In this document: one piece after another, positions 9,046 to 19,600 of the stretch
Numbering within the stretch: the stretch's first letter is position 1
Layout: the number at the start of each line of letters is the position of its first letter
Made by a program: the position numbers and the translations under genes
NCBI RefSeq assembly: GCF_007679345.1
Contig: NZ_VEGH01000005.1
Coordinates: 186,001-250,000 of the forward strand
Reading direction: 5' to 3'
Origin: Cellulosimicrobium cellulans
Lineage (GTDB): Bacteria > Actinomycetota > Actinomycetes > Actinomycetales > Cellulomonadaceae
Length of the DNA stretch: 64,000 bases
Notes under the pieces: model-generated
Database searches by the model: none
The model's input: the letters and a program-made list of their open reading frames with translations, nothing else
What the model was told of the DNA's origin: nothing

Positions 9046-10092
9046 ATGGCCAGGACGCGGCGCGCCGGCGCCCAGCCCGCGCGGACGACGATCGCCGACA
9101 TCGCCAAGCACGCCGGCGTCTCCCCCACCGCGGTGTCGTTCGCGCTGAACGACCGCCCCGGACTCAGCGACGAGACCCGGCAGCGCATCCTGGCCGCCGT
9201 CGCCGAGCTCAACTGGCGCCCGAGCATCGCGGCCCGCGCGCTGACCGGGATGCGGTCCGACACGGTCGGCCTGGTCGTGGCCCGGCCGGCGCGGACGCTG
9301 GGCATCGAGCCGTTCTTCGCGCAGCTCACCTCCGGGCTCCAGGCCCGGCTGTCGACGCACGTCGTCGCCCTGCACCAGCTCGTCGTCGAGGACGTCGCCG
9401 CCGAGCTCGAGGTCTACCACCGGTGGGCGGCCGAGAAGCGGGTCGACGGGCTGGTGGTCGTGGACCTCGAGCGGGACGACCCGCGGCCGGCGGCGGTCCG
9501 GGGGCTCGGGCTCCCGGCGGTCGTGCTGGGCGGCACCGGGGTGCCCGGCCCGCTGCCCGCGGTGTGGGTCGACGACTACGCCGCGATGGCGCAGATCGCC
9601 GAGCACCTCGCCGGCCTCGGCCACCGCCGGCTCGGGCACGTCGGCGGCATCCCCGCGTACGAGCACTCGGCCCGCCGGGTCGCCGCGCTGCACGACGCCT
9701 CCCGGCGCCTGGGCCTCGAGGTGGCGCACGAGGACACCGACTACTCCGAGTCGGCGAGCGCGGCGGCGACCCGGCTGCTGCTCGACCGGCCGGACCGCCC
9801 GACGGCGATCGTCTACGACTCGGACGTCGCGGCGCTCGCCGGGCTGGGGGTCGCCTCGACGCTCGGGGTCCGGGTGCCGGACGACCTGTCGGTGGTGTCG
9901 TTCGACGACTCCGAGCTCGCGCGGCTGGTGCACCCCGCCCTGACGGCGCTCAGCCGGGACACCCACGCCCTCGGGATGCTCGTCGCGGACACCCTCCTCG
10001 CGGTCGTCGCGGGGCAGGACGTCGACCCGGTCGTCATCGCGCCGGGCCCGGTGCTCGTCCCTCGGGCGAGCACGGCGCCGCCGCGGCGCTGA
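9046..10092 (+). CDS. LacI-family sugar-responsive repressor of the glycan locus
   Basis: Encodes 348 residues. Residues 14-60 are the LacI helix-turn-helix (TIADIAKHAGVSPTAVSFAL), followed by a hinge helix (RPSIAARALTGMRSDTVGLV) and a periplasmic-binding-protein-like effector domain to the end. The ATG at 9046 follows GGGAGG and a TAGAGT -10-like box at 9006-9011; the longer open frame upstream runs through palindrome copy B and is not used. It lies directly upstream of the GH18 gene, and the same LacI-type palindrome occurs at that gene's promoter and at the ABC/glycosidase operon promoter. It is therefore the likely regulator of both. A glycan fragment or mannose derivative is the inferred inducer. 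No such operator is seen before the lacI gene itself. Confidence 0.92.
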   Translation: MARTRRAGAQPARTTIADIAKHAGVSPTAVSFALNDRPGLSDETRQRILAAVAELNWRPSIAARALTGMRSDTVGLVVARPARTLGIEPFFAQLTSGLQARLSTHVVALHQLVVEDVAAELEVYHRWAAEKRVDGLVVVDLERDDPRPAAVRGLGLPAVVLGGTGVPGPLPAVWVDDYAAMAQIAEHLAGLGHRRLGHVGGIPAYEHSARRVAALHDASRRLGLEVAHEDTDYSESASAAATRLLLDRPDRPTAIVYDSDVAALAGLGVASTLGVRVPDDLSVVSFDDSELARLVHPALTALSRDTHALGMLVADTLLAVVAGQDVDPVVIAPGPVLVPRASTAPPRR

Positions 10093-10110
10093 GCGGCACG
10101 CATCCGGCTG

Positions 10111-10157
10111 TTGTGCCGGGCGCCGCGCCTCGCTACGGTCGGACTAAAGCGCTTTAG
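10111..10157 (+). promoter_or_regulatory. Promoter and LacI operator of the GH18 gene
   Basis: The -35 TTGTGC (10111-10116) and -10 TACGGT (10134-10139) are 17 nt apart. A perfect palindrome CTAAAGCGCTTTAG lies at 10144-10157, across the expected transcription start. The CG-centred palindrome is typical of LacI-family operators, and a near-identical copy sits in the same place at 22956-22969. Repression by steric block of initiation is inferred. Confidence 0.85.
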
Positions 10158-10204
10158 GACATCACCATCCGCCGCGCCCAGGACCCACCGACGAAGGAGT
10201 CGCC

Positions 10205-11803
10205 GTGCGCCCGATCCGAGCCCTGCTCCGCCGCGCCCCCGCTGCCGCCGCCCTCGCCGCGACCGCCGCCCTGCTGCCGGCCGCACCAGCGGTCGCCGCG
10301 CCCGGGGACGCCATCGCGACCACCGCGGAGCCGCGGGTCGTCGCGTACTACCAGACGATCTACGAGTCCGACGCCGACGGTCGCCGGTACGTGGACCCGA
10401 CCCCGCTCGTCGGGGCGGTCACGGACCTCGAGCTGGGGGCGATCCACCTCAACGACGACGGCTCGCTGCACGTCAACGACATCACCGCCGACCACCCCGA
10501 CCTCGCGCCCATGTGGGCGGACCTGGCTGCGATACAGGACGCCGGGGTCGCCGTGCACGCGTTCGTCGGCGGCGCCGCCCCGGGCACGTACCGGAACCTC
10601 GCCGACGACTTCGACCGGTTCTACCCGCTGCTCCGCGACTTCCTGGTCGCGCGCGACCTCGACGGGGTGGACCTCGACATCGAGGAGCCGTTCCTGCTCG
10701 CCGACACGATCCACCTGGTCGAGACGCTGCGCGCCGACTTCGGCCCCGGTTTCACGATCACCCTGACGCCCGTCGCCGCCGACCTCGCCGGGCGGACGAG
10801 CTTCTCCGGCGGGTTCTCCTACGCGGAGCTCGAGGCTGCGGTCGGGCACCAGATCGACTGGTACAACACCCAGTTCTACTGCGGCTGGGGCGACCTGCGG
10901 ACGACCGCCGCGTTCGAGGCGATCCTCGCCAACGGCTTCACCGCGGACCGGGTCGTGGCCGGCACCGTCACCAACCCGGACAACTGCAGCGGGTGGGTCG
11001 AGCCCGACGTGCTCGACGCGACGCTCACCGAGCTGCGGACCGCCCACCCGACCCTGGGCGGCGTGTTCGGCTGGGAGTACTTCAACGCGCTCGGACGCGA
11101 CGGCGGAGGGCGGGAGACGTGGTTCTCGCACCTGCGCGACCTGCTCCGCGCGCCGGCCGAGGTCGAGCGGGGTGCGCTGTCCGTCGCGTACGCGACGGTC
11201 CCGGCGGGCGGCACGCAGACCGTGCACGGCACCGGCTTCGTGCCGGGCGAGGCGGTGACCGTCGCGGTCACGGGTCCGGCCGCGACGGACACGGCTTCCG
11301 CGGCCGCCCCGGAGGGCGCACGGGTGTCCGCGGCCGTCGCGGCGGGGGCGGGGACCCCGCCCGCTCCCGCCGCCGCGGTGACCGCGCCGGTCGCCACCAC
11401 CGCCGCGGTCGTCGCCGGAAGGGTGCCGGCCGACGCGGAGGTCGGCACGGTCACCGCGGACGACGAGGGGGCGTTCGGTCTGACCTACGACGTGCCGCCC
11501 GATGCGGCGCCGGGCGCGTACACGGTGTCCGCGACCGGGACCGGGGGCGCGGCCGAGGCGGGGTACACCGTGGCCGCGGTGCCCTCTCCGGAGCCCGCGC
11601 CCGGTGACGGTCCCGGGCTGCCGGCGCCCGGCGCCGACCCCGGGGCCTCCGGCGCGCCGCCCGCAGCCGGCCCGGGCGCCGCGGGCACCGCGGGCCCGCT
11701 CGCGCGGACGGGCGTCCCGGCTGCCGCGTGGCTCGGCGCGGCCGCGACCCTGACGGCGGCGGGCACGGCCCTCGCGCTCCGCGCCCGCCGCACCTCCCCC
11801 TGA
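10205..11803 (+). CDS. Secreted, wall-anchored GH18 endo-beta-N-acetylglucosaminidase-type enzyme
   Basis: Encodes 532 residues with a signal peptide (1-32). The GH18 barrel (about 42-315) carries the catalytic DxxDxDxE motif at Asp153-Glu160 (DGVDLDIE) and a WYNTQFYCGWG strand. This resembles the Eng18/Endo T group of enzymes, which cut between the two GlcNAc residues of N-glycans, more than ordinary chitinases. A small beta domain (about 320-470), a Pro/Ala/Gly linker, LARTG at 499-503, a hydrophobic span and a basic tail follow, so the enzyme should be wall-bound. The GTG start follows GAAGGAG. Endo specificity is inferred from the neighbouring mannosidases and sequence feel; a chitinase-like activity is the alternative. 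Confidence 0.85.
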   Translation: MRPIRALLRRAPAAAALAATAALLPAAPAVAAPGDAIATTAEPRVVAYYQTIYESDADGRRYVDPTPLVGAVTDLELGAIHLNDDGSLHVNDITADHPDLAPMWADLAAIQDAGVAVHAFVGGAAPGTYRNLADDFDRFYPLLRDFLVARDLDGVDLDIEEPFLLADTIHLVETLRADFGPGFTITLTPVAADLAGRTSFSGGFSYAELEAAVGHQIDWYNTQFYCGWGDLRTTAAFEAILANGFTADRVVAGTVTNPDNCSGWVEPDVLDATLTELRTAHPTLGGVFGWEYFNALGRDGGGRETWFSHLRDLLRAPAEVERGALSVAYATVPAGGTQTVHGTGFVPGEAVTVAVTGPAATDTASAAAPEGARVSAAVAAGAGTPPAPAAAVTAPVATTAAVVAGRVPADAEVGTVTADDEGAFGLTYDVPPDAAPGAYTVSATGTGGAAEAGYTVAAVPSPEPAPGDGPGLPAPGADPGASGAPPAAGPGAAGTAGPLARTGVPAAAWLGAAATLTAAGTALALRARRTSP

Positions 11804-11817
11804 TCCGCTGGCCGCCG

Positions 11818-11885
11818 TGCGCCGAGAGGGCAGGAGGTGTGGCTTCCCGACCGCCGAAGCCGACATCTGCTCCCCTCTCGGCGCA
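11818..11885. terminator. Bidirectional hairpin between GH18 and GH92 genes
   Basis: TGCGCCGAGAGGG (11818-11830) pairs perfectly with CCCTCTCGGCGCA (11873-11885). An inner partial stem follows (GGCTT with AAGCC). It sits in the 108-nt gap between two convergent genes and has no T-tract. A role as a shared terminator is inferred from position. Confidence 0.6.
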
Positions 11886-11911
11886 GGGTGCGCGGATGGA
11901 GTGCCGGGGGG

Positions 11912-14900
11912 TCAGCGACCGGGTGCGACCAGGAGCTCCAGCTGGGACAGGTGGCCCGGGGGTCCGGTGACGACCAGGCGGACCTCGCCCAGGGGGACCG
12001 GGGTGTCGAGGACGAACGGCCGGAGCTGCCCCGGCCACGGGAACGCCTCGGCGGCGCGCTCGTCGACCGTGCGCCACCCCGCGTCCGGCCCGGCCTCGGG
12101 GTCACGCACCTCCAGCCGCCACGCCGCCGGCGCGGGCGCCCCGCTCCGGGCGGACGTGAGCGTGTAGGCCACCAGCGGGGCGTCCGCCGCCTGCGTCGCC
12201 CGTGCCGGGTCGGGCGACCAGGTCAGCGCGTCGCCCTCGCCGAGCACCCCCGCCAGGTCGACCGCCGTCGCCAGGTCGTCGTCGCTCAGCCCGGCGACGT
12301 CGCCGTCCGGGCCGCGCCAGGTGGCACCACCGGCCGGGGACGTCGCGTCGCGCCACGGAACCGGCACCTGCACCCCCGCGCCCCCGCCCTTCGCGCCGCC
12401 CGCGCGGAGCCACCCCGCGCCCCAGCCCGACGGCTCCGGCCCGGTCGCGAACCGCACGGTCGTCCCGCCGACCAGGTCGGCGTGGGCGACCCAGGGCTCG
12501 GTCACGACGCGGCCGCCGACGGTCAGGCCGTGCACGTACGGGGTGTCCCGGCCGCAGCCCGGCGCCTCCAGCACGAGGTCCCCGGAGGGGTGGTGCACGA
12601 CGGCGCGGCGGAACAGCGGCGTGCCGACGGCCCACCGGTCCGTGCCCGCCTGCAGGGGGTAGAGCCCGAGCGCGGACAGCACGTACCAGGCCGACATCTC
12701 GCCGTTGTCCTCGTCGCCGTGGTAGCCCTGGCCGATCTCGCTGCCCGTCCACAGCCGGTCCAGGATCTCCCGCACGACCTCCTGCGTGCGGTCCAGCCGA
12801 CCCGCGGCCAGCCACACGTACGGGATGTGGTGCGACACCTGGTTGCTCTGCCCGAGCTGCCCGAGGCGGACGTCCCGGGCCTCGACCATCTCGTGGATGG
12901 TCTGCCCGTAGCCGCCGGGCCGGTCGGCGCGCTCGGGCGTCGCGGAGAACCGGTCGAGCACGGCCGCGAGGCCCGCCGGTCCGCCGTGCAGCGCGGCCAG
13001 GCCGGCCGGGTCGTGCGGGGCGTGGAACGCGAAGTTCCACGCGTCGGACTCGGTGTAGTCGCCGCCCCAGTCCCGCGGGTCGAACCCCGCCGGGTCGGCG
13101 AACGCCCCGGTGCGGTCGCGCGCGCGGAAGAAGCCGGTCACCGGGTCGAACAGGTGCACGTACCCGCCGCCGCGCTGCGCGAGGTACGCCGCCTCGTCGG
13201 CGAGCGCGCGGCGCCGGACGGGCGGGGTGCGGGGGTCGTCGGCGAGCCGGCGGGCCATGCCCGCGAGCGCCGCGTCGTTCACGCAGCCCTCGAGGTGCCA
13301 GGACACGCTCTCCTCGACGTCGGCGGGCACGTAGCCGTGCAGCAGCGCGTGCGCCTGGCCCTTGCGCCCGGCGCCGGGGGTGGTCGGCAGCGCCGTCGCG
13401 TTCCGGAGCCCGGCGTCGTAGGCGCCGAGGGGGTCGGGGAGGTCGACGCCGCGCGCGTGCAGGTCGGCGAGGGCGACGTCGGAGGAGGTGCCGGTCATGA
13501 GGTCCGCGTACCCGGGCGAGGACCAGCGGGCGACCCACCCGCCCTCGCGGTGCTGCTGCACGAACCCGTCGGCGAGGACCGCGGCCACCTCCGGGGACAG
13601 CAGCGCGTACGCCGGCCAGCACGTGCGGTACGTGTCCCAGAAGCCGTGGTCGACGTAGACGCGGCCCGGGAGGACGGCGGCGCCGGTGCGCGCGCCGGTC
13701 GACCGACCGACGGGCGGGGCGACCGGGGACGCGTGCCACGGCTCGGGCGCGCCGGGGCGCCCGGCGTCCTCCCACTGCGACGACGGGTAGAGGTTGAGCC
13801 GGTACAGGCCGCCGTACAGCGTCGCGCGCTGCGCCTCGGTCGCGCCCTCCACCTCGACGACGGCGAGCCGGGACTCCCACGCCGCACGGGCCGCCTCCTC
13901 GACCTCCGCGAACCCCCGGCCGGCCAGCTCCAGGGCGTACGTGTGCCAGGCCTGGTCCAGGCCGATGAACGACGTGGCGACCCGCAGCTCGACGACGGGG
14001 TCGGCGCCCGCGTCGCCCAGGTCGCCCAGGTCGCCCAGGTCGAACGTGACCGCCCGGGCCTGCGGCCGGTCCCCGTCGGCCACGGCCACCGCGCGTGGGG
14101 CGGCCGAGAACCGCCCGGCCAGGTACATCCGGCTGCGGCCGACCGACAGCCCGCTGCCGGTGTCGACCCAACCGGTGAGGGTGCCGTCCACGGCGACCGT
14201 CATGTCCAGCGGCCCGTCCGGCCCGGCGCCGGCCGTGCTGACCGCGTCGACCAGCACGTGGCCCGTGGTGGTGCCGGGCGGGAACGCGAACCGCAGCACC
14301 CCGCCGTGGTCGGTCGGCGTGACGTCCACCCGCAGCCCGCCGTCGAGCGCGACCCCGTAGTGGTGCGGCCGGGCGAGCTCGTCGTCGTGCGAGAACGCCG
14401 CCGCGCGGGCGGCGAGCGACCCGTCGGGCGCCCGGTCCCCCGCGACCGGGTGGAACGCGACCTGGTTCCGGTCGCCCATCCACGGGCTCGGCTGGTGCGA
14501 GACGGCGACGCCGTGCAGCCGCGGCCGGTTGTCCGGTCCGGTGTGCCCGGCCCACGAGTACAGCCAGCGATCCGTGCCGCCGTCGGTCAGCGGCGTCCAC
14601 GACACGAAGCCGTTCGGGACGGACGTCGCCGGGAACGTGTTGCCGCGGGAGTAGGCGCCGCTGGAGTGCGAGCCCCGCCGGGTGTCCACCTCGTCGACGA
14701 GGCCCCGGCGAACGGGCTCGTCCCGCAGCCCGACCGCGACGTGGTCCAGCCAGGCCTCGACCGTGCCGCCCCGGGCGGTCGCCCCGGTGCCGTCCACCGC
14801 GACCGCGATCGCCCGGACCCGCCGGCCGGCGAGAGGCGCCAGCGCGACGCGCACGAGGTTCCAGTGGTCCGGCAGCAGGATGCGGGCGTCCCCCTGGCCG

Positions 14901-15370
14901 CGCGCCGAGGCGGGCGCGCCGTGCTGGTCGACGAGCGGGTGCGCGCCCGACCAGGTGCCGTCGTCCAGCAGCGCCTCGACGGCGAGCGCGGTCGAGGCGT
15001 ACGTGAGGTCGGCGTCGAGCACCGGGCAGACCGCCCAGCGCAGCTCGGTGCCGGCCTCGACCGGCACGTCCAGGCCGTCGAGGAGCACGCGGCGGGCCGG
15101 GCCCGCGGGGGCCTCGGCGGTGACCCGCAGGGCACGGGTCCCGGTCAGCCCGACGCGGGGCCGGCCCGCGGGGACGTGCGCCGGGCCGGGCCCGACCTCG
15201 AGCCGCAGCGGCCCGTCCGGTGCCGCGCCGTCGCCCCGCCCGCCGCCGCCCGGCGGCAGCGGGTCCCCGGGTGCGAATCCCGTGCCGGCGTCCACCCGGG
15301 CGAGGGCGTACCCGTGCCCCGGCTCCCCGCACGGCGCTGCCGCCGCCCGGGGCGTGCCGCGCCGTGTCAC
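11912..15370 (-). CDS. GH92 exo-alpha-mannosidase, cytoplasmic
   Basis: Encodes 1152 residues. GH92 enzymes remove alpha-1,2- (and some 1,3-/1,4-/1,6-) linked mannose with calcium. Family motifs are the segment GYHGDEDNGEMSAWYVLSAL near residues 885-905 and YTESDAWNFAFHAPHD near 770, plus the N-terminal beta-sandwich block with SYSRGNTFP-like and PNGFVSWTPL features near 240-270. About 200 extra residues at the N-terminus resemble a carbohydrate-binding-type beta domain. No signal peptide is present. The GTG at 15370 overlaps the GH5 stop (GTGA) and is preferred; the open frame upstream is antisense run-through. It is the last gene of the six-gene operon. Confidence 0.88.
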   Translation of the reverse strand: MTRRGTPRAAAAPCGEPGHGYALARVDAGTGFAPGDPLPPGGGGRGDGAAPDGPLRLEVGPGPAHVPAGRPRVGLTGTRALRVTAEAPAGPARRVLLDGLDVPVEAGTELRWAVCPVLDADLTYASTALAVEALLDDGTWSGAHPLVDQHGAPASARGQGDARILLPDHWNLVRVALAPLAGRRVRAIAVAVDGTGATARGGTVEAWLDHVAVGLRDEPVRRGLVDEVDTRRGSHSSGAYSRGNTFPATSVPNGFVSWTPLTDGGTDRWLYSWAGHTGPDNRPRLHGVAVSHQPSPWMGDRNQVAFHPVAGDRAPDGSLAARAAAFSHDDELARPHHYGVALDGGLRVDVTPTDHGGVLRFAFPPGTTTGHVLVDAVSTAGAGPDGPLDMTVAVDGTLTGWVDTGSGLSVGRSRMYLAGRFSAAPRAVAVADGDRPQARAVTFDLGDLGDLGDAGADPVVELRVATSFIGLDQAWHTYALELAGRGFAEVEEAARAAWESRLAVVEVEGATEAQRATLYGGLYRLNLYPSSQWEDAGRPGAPEPWHASPVAPPVGRSTGARTGAAVLPGRVYVDHGFWDTYRTCWPAYALLSPEVAAVLADGFVQQHREGGWVARWSSPGYADLMTGTSSDVALADLHARGVDLPDPLGAYDAGLRNATALPTTPGAGRKGQAHALLHGYVPADVEESVSWHLEGCVNDAALAGMARRLADDPRTPPVRRRALADEAAYLAQRGGGYVHLFDPVTGFFRARDRTGAFADPAGFDPRDWGGDYTESDAWNFAFHAPHDPAGLAALHGGPAGLAAVLDRFSATPERADRPGGYGQTIHEMVEARDVRLGQLGQSNQVSHHIPYVWLAAGRLDRTQEVVREILDRLWTGSEIGQGYHGDEDNGEMSAWYVLSALGLYPLQAGTDRWAVGTPLFRRAVVHHPSGDLVLEAPGCGRDTPYVHGLTVGGRVVTEPWVAHADLVGGTTVRFATGPEPSGWGAGWLRAGGAKGGGAGVQVPVPWRDATSPAGGATWRGPDGDVAGLSDDDLATAVDLAGVLGEGDALTWSPDPARATQAADAPLVAYTLTSARSGAPAPAAWRLEVRDPEAGPDAGWRTVDERAAEAFPWPGQLRPFVLDTPVPLGEVRLVVTGPPGHLSQLELLVAPGR

Positions 15371-16608
15371 GGGGCCGCGCCCTCGACCAGCGCCACCGCG
15401 CCCCCGGGCACCGCGATCCGCGGCGGGGACCCCGCGGCCGCCGCCTCGACCCACGCCGCGAAGAACGCCGACCCGGGCGCCGTGTCCGACCGGCGCACCA
15501 CCCCGTCGCGGTGCGGGACGGTCAGCACCTCGCCCGGCAGCCCTCCGGCGCGCGGCACGCCCGCGTCCGCCCCGGCTCCGGACGCCCGGAGCCCCGCGAC
15601 CGCCTCCGCGACCGCCCGGCCGAGCGGCTTGACCCGCCGCTCGGCGTCGAGCAGCCCGAGCGTGTACTCGAGCTCCGGGAAGTCGGCGAGCGTCCGGTCC
15701 ACGTCGTGCGAGCACCACCAGGTCACGCCCCACAGCCTGTCGTGCCCGGCGGCGTTCCGCAGCGTGCGCTCGGCGAACCCGGCGACCCGGTCCGCCCCGA
15801 GATGCGGCAGCGGGGCGCCGACCTCCTGCAGCCAGGTCGCCCGCCCGGCCGGGCCCCAGGCGGCCGCGAGCTCCAGGAGGTAGCGCGCGAACCAGTCGAA
15901 CGCGGGGTGCCCGGCCGGGAACTGCGCGGCCACCCCGGTGAACACCCAGGAGTGCACGGTGGTGAGGTCGCCGATCCCGACGGCGTGCGCGGGGGTCACG
16001 GCGCTGTCGTCGACGAACCACACGTCGTCGTCGAACGAGTGCGCGTGCGTCCGGCCCGGCGCGGCCCCCGCCGCGGCGGCGAGCAGCCGGGTGAGCCAGG
16101 CGCCGGCGGTCGGCGGGTCGAGCGGCTGCGGGTCGGGGTGCCGGCGCTTGGCGAACTGGTTCGTCTCGTTGCCCACGGTCAGCCCGAGGAACGCCGGGTG
16201 CCCGGCGAGCGCCCCGCCGAGCGCCCGGACCAGCCGCTCCTGCGCCGCGACCACGTCCGGGTCGGTGAACAGCCCGCGCCGGTGCCAGGACAGCAGCCAC
16301 GCCGGCAGGAAGTCGTACGACGACAGGTGCCCCTGGAGCACGTCGACGCTCGCGTCCAGCCCCGCGGCCGCGGCGGCGTCGACCACGGCGACCACGTCCG
16401 CGACGGCGCGACCGCGGATCATCGTCCGGTTCGGTTGCAGCACCTCCCAGAGCGGGAGCACCCGGACGTGGTCGAGGCCGAGCGCCGCGATCGAGTCCAG
16501 GTCGCGCCGCACCTCGTCCAGGTCGAGGTCGTACCAGGAGTGGAACCAGCCGCGGCTCGGCGTGTAGTTCGCGCCGAACCGCAGGCCCCCGGGGTCCGCG
16601 GCGGTCAT
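15367..16608 (-). CDS. GH5 family beta-mannosidase-like hydrolase (GH5_18-like)
   Basis: Encodes 413 residues with a (beta/alpha)8 barrel. The probable acid/base is Glu148 (TVGNETNQF) and the nucleophile Glu262 (WLQEVGAP), both at the usual ends of strands 4 and 7. The opening RFGANYTPSRGWFHSWYDLD and the VRVLPLWEVLQPN strand resemble actinobacterial GH5_18 enzymes. A characterised Bifidobacterium member of that group is a beta-mannosidase acting on Man-beta-1,4-GlcNAc from N-glycans. No signal peptide is seen. The start ATG overlaps the GH38 stop (ATGA) and the stop overlaps the GH92 start. Context suits removal of the core beta-mannose; the subfamily is inferred, not proven. Confidence 0.8.
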   Translation of the reverse strand: MTAADPGGLRFGANYTPSRGWFHSWYDLDLDEVRRDLDSIAALGLDHVRVLPLWEVLQPNRTMIRGRAVADVVAVVDAAAAAGLDASVDVLQGHLSSYDFLPAWLLSWHRRGLFTDPDVVAAQERLVRALGGALAGHPAFLGLTVGNETNQFAKRRHPDPQPLDPPTAGAWLTRLLAAAAGAAPGRTHAHSFDDDVWFVDDSAVTPAHAVGIGDLTTVHSWVFTGVAAQFPAGHPAFDWFARYLLELAAAWGPAGRATWLQEVGAPLPHLGADRVAGFAERTLRNAAGHDRLWGVTWWCSHDVDRTLADFPELEYTLGLLDAERRVKPLGRAVAEAVAGLRASGAGADAGVPRAGGLPGEVLTVPHRDGVVRRSDTAPGSAFFAAWVEAAAAGSPPRIAVPGGAVALVEGAAP

Positions 16609-19600
16609 GCCCCGGACACCCGCAGCGTGACGACCTGGAACGGCCGGAGCGCCAGCCGGACGGGGCCGGCGTCGCCGTCCCGGCCGGTCAGCGCGGCGGT
16701 GTCGTCCAGCGGCCGCTCCAGCAGGTCGCACTCCCGCACGGTCCCGGCCGGCAGGGCGAGCGACGCGGCTCCGCGCCGGCCCTCGGCCTCGTAGAGCCGG
16801 ACCACGACGTCGCCGGACCGGTCGTCGGCGAGCTTGACCGCCGACAGCACCGCCGTCCCCGCGACGACGCGGGCGAGCGGCTCGACGGCGGCCGGCGGCT
16901 CGACGGCCGTGTCCGCGCCGCCGCCCGGTGCCTCCCGCAGCGGCACGTTGAGCCCCCAGCCCTCGCGCACCGCGTCCCCGACCTCCGCGCCGGGCGCGAG
17001 CGCGTACACGAACTCGTGCCGGCCCCGGTCCGTGTCGGGCTGCGGGAACTGCGGCCCGCGGACCAGCGACAGCCGGACGGTCGTGGTCGTGCCGCCGCCG
17101 ACCCGGGCCGCGCGCCGCACGTCGTGCCCGTAGGTGTCCCGGTTCAGCACGGCCACGCCGTAGCCCGGTTCGGCGACGTGCACGAACCGGTGGGCCACGA
17201 CCTCGAACCGCATGGCGTCCCACGAGGTGTTCTCGTGCACCGCGCGGCGGTGGTGGCCGAACTGCGTCTCGAACGCCGCGTCGAGCGCGTGCACGTCCAG
17301 GGGCACCGCGACCTTGAGCAGCCGCTCCCGCTCCTGCCAGTCGACCTCGGTCCGCAGGTCGAGCCGCCGGGCGCCCGGCCGCAGCGTCACGTCCTGGACG
17401 ACGGCGGACGCGCCGAACGTCCGCCGCACGCGCACGGTCGCCGCCCCGCCGGGCTCGTCGAGCACCTCCACGGCGTCGGCGGTCGTCAGGTCCTCGACGA
17501 CGTTCCGGTAGTACCGGTCGACGTCCCAGGCGTCCCACATCACCGGGAAGTCCGGGTGCACCTGGAGGAGGTTGGCGCGGGCGCCGGGCGGCAGCACCTC
17601 GCGCTCGGCGACCAGATCCCGCAGCGCCATGACCAGGCCGTCGGTGTCGACCTCGACACGCAGCAGGCCGTTGTCGAGCACCGTCGTGCCGTCCGGCCGC
17701 GGCAGCACCTCGACCGCGCCCATGACGCCCGCGGGCGCCGCCCCGAGCGCCGGCACGCCGGCGCGCTCGTGGGGCGCCGCGTTGAACGTCAGCGCGCCCG
17801 CGCTCCCGGCCGAGCCCGCGTCCGTGCCCCCGGCCGCCGCCGCGAGCGCCCCGGTCGCCCGGTCGACGACCGCCGTCAGCCGCTCACGCATCGCCGCGTA
17901 CTGCTCCGCCGCCTCCCGGTGCACCCAGCCGATCGACGTCCCCGGGAGGATGTCGTGGAACTGCAGCAGCAGGTGCTGCTTCCAGATCGCGTCCAGCTCG
18001 TCGTATGGGTACTCGACCAGCCCGCGCGCGGCGGCGGTCGCGGACCACAGCTCGGCCTCGAACAGCAGGTGCTCCCCGCGCCGGTTGCCCTGCTTCGTGG
18101 CGACCTGCGAGGTGAACGTGCCGCGGTGCAGCTCCAGGTAGAGCTCGCCGACCCACACCGGGGCGTCCGGGTACTCCGCCTCGGCGGCCTCGAAGAACGC
18201 GGTCGGCGGCTCGACCGCGACCCGGGGCGACCCCTCCAGGTCCGCGGTGCGCCGGGCGCGGGCCAGCATCTCGCGCGTCGGCCCGCCGCCGCCGTCGCCC
18301 CAGCCGAACGGGGCGAGCGACCGGGTGGCCCGGCCCTTGTCCCGGAAGTTCCGCGACGCGTGGGCGAGCTGCGTGCCCGACAGCTCGGCGGCGTAGGTGT
18401 CGATCGGCGGGAAGTGCGTGAACACCCGGCTGCCGTCGATCCCCTCCCAGCGGAACGTGTGGTGCGGGAACGGGTTGACCTGGTTCCAGGAGATCTTCTG
18501 CGTGAGGAACCACCGCGACCCGGACAGGTGGATGAGCTGCGGCAGCGCGGGCGAGTAGCCGAACGAGTCCGGCAGCCACACCTCGCGGGTCTCGATGCCG
18601 AAGGTGTCCAGGAAGTACCGCTTGCCGTGCACGAGCTGCCGGGCGAGCGCCTCCGAGCCCGGCATGTTGGTGTCCGACTCGACCCACATGCCGCCCACCG
18701 GGACGAACCGGCCGCCCTCGACGTGCTCCCGGACCCGGGCGAACACCTCGGGCCGGTGCTCCTCGATCCACGCGAACTGCTGGGCGGAGGACATCGCGAA
18801 CACCAGGTCGGGGTCCTCGTCCAGCAGGTTCACCACGTTCGACGCGGTGCGGGCGACCTTGCGGACCGTCTCCCGCACGGGCCACAGCCAGGCGGAGTCG
18901 ATGTGGGCGTGCCCGACGGCCGAGATCCGGTGCGCCGAGGCGGCCGCGGGGCGGGACGCCACCTCGACCAGCTCGGCCCGCGCCGCGGCGGCGGTCCCGG
19001 CGACGTCGCCGAGGTCGAGCGCGTCCAGCGACCGCTCCAGCGCGCGCAGCACCTCGTGCCGGCGCGGGTCGCCGATCGCGAGCTCGCGGGCCAGCTGGTC
19101 CAGCACCTCCAGGTCCTGCACCAGCTCCCAGACGTCCTGCTCGACGACGCACACGTCGGCGCGCGCCAGCCGGTACAGGGGGGCGTCGCCCGCCGTGGCC
19201 TTCTCCCCCAGCGTGGTCGGCCGGAACGGGTCGTAGCCCAGGATCAGCGGGTTGGCCGCCGCCTCCACGTACAGGTCGACCGCCTCGCCGTCGACCGGCA
19301 CCCAGACGTTGCGCGGGTTCAGCCCCTTCACCACCGACCCGTCCGGGCGGTACACCAGCCCCTCGGCCTGGAAGCCCGGCGAGTGGTCCGCCCAGCCCAG
19401 GTCGACCACCAGCTCGACCCGCCGGCCCGCCGCCTCCGCCGGCACGGTCCCCGTGAGGTGGAACCAGGTGGTCCCCCACGCCGGGCCCCACGGGTCGCCG
19501 ACCCGGAACGGGCGGTACGCGACGTCGGCGCCGCGGCCGGGGCCGGGCAGGGCGTGCGCCGGGTCGACGGGTTCCCCCTGCCCCCCGTCGACGTGCCAGG

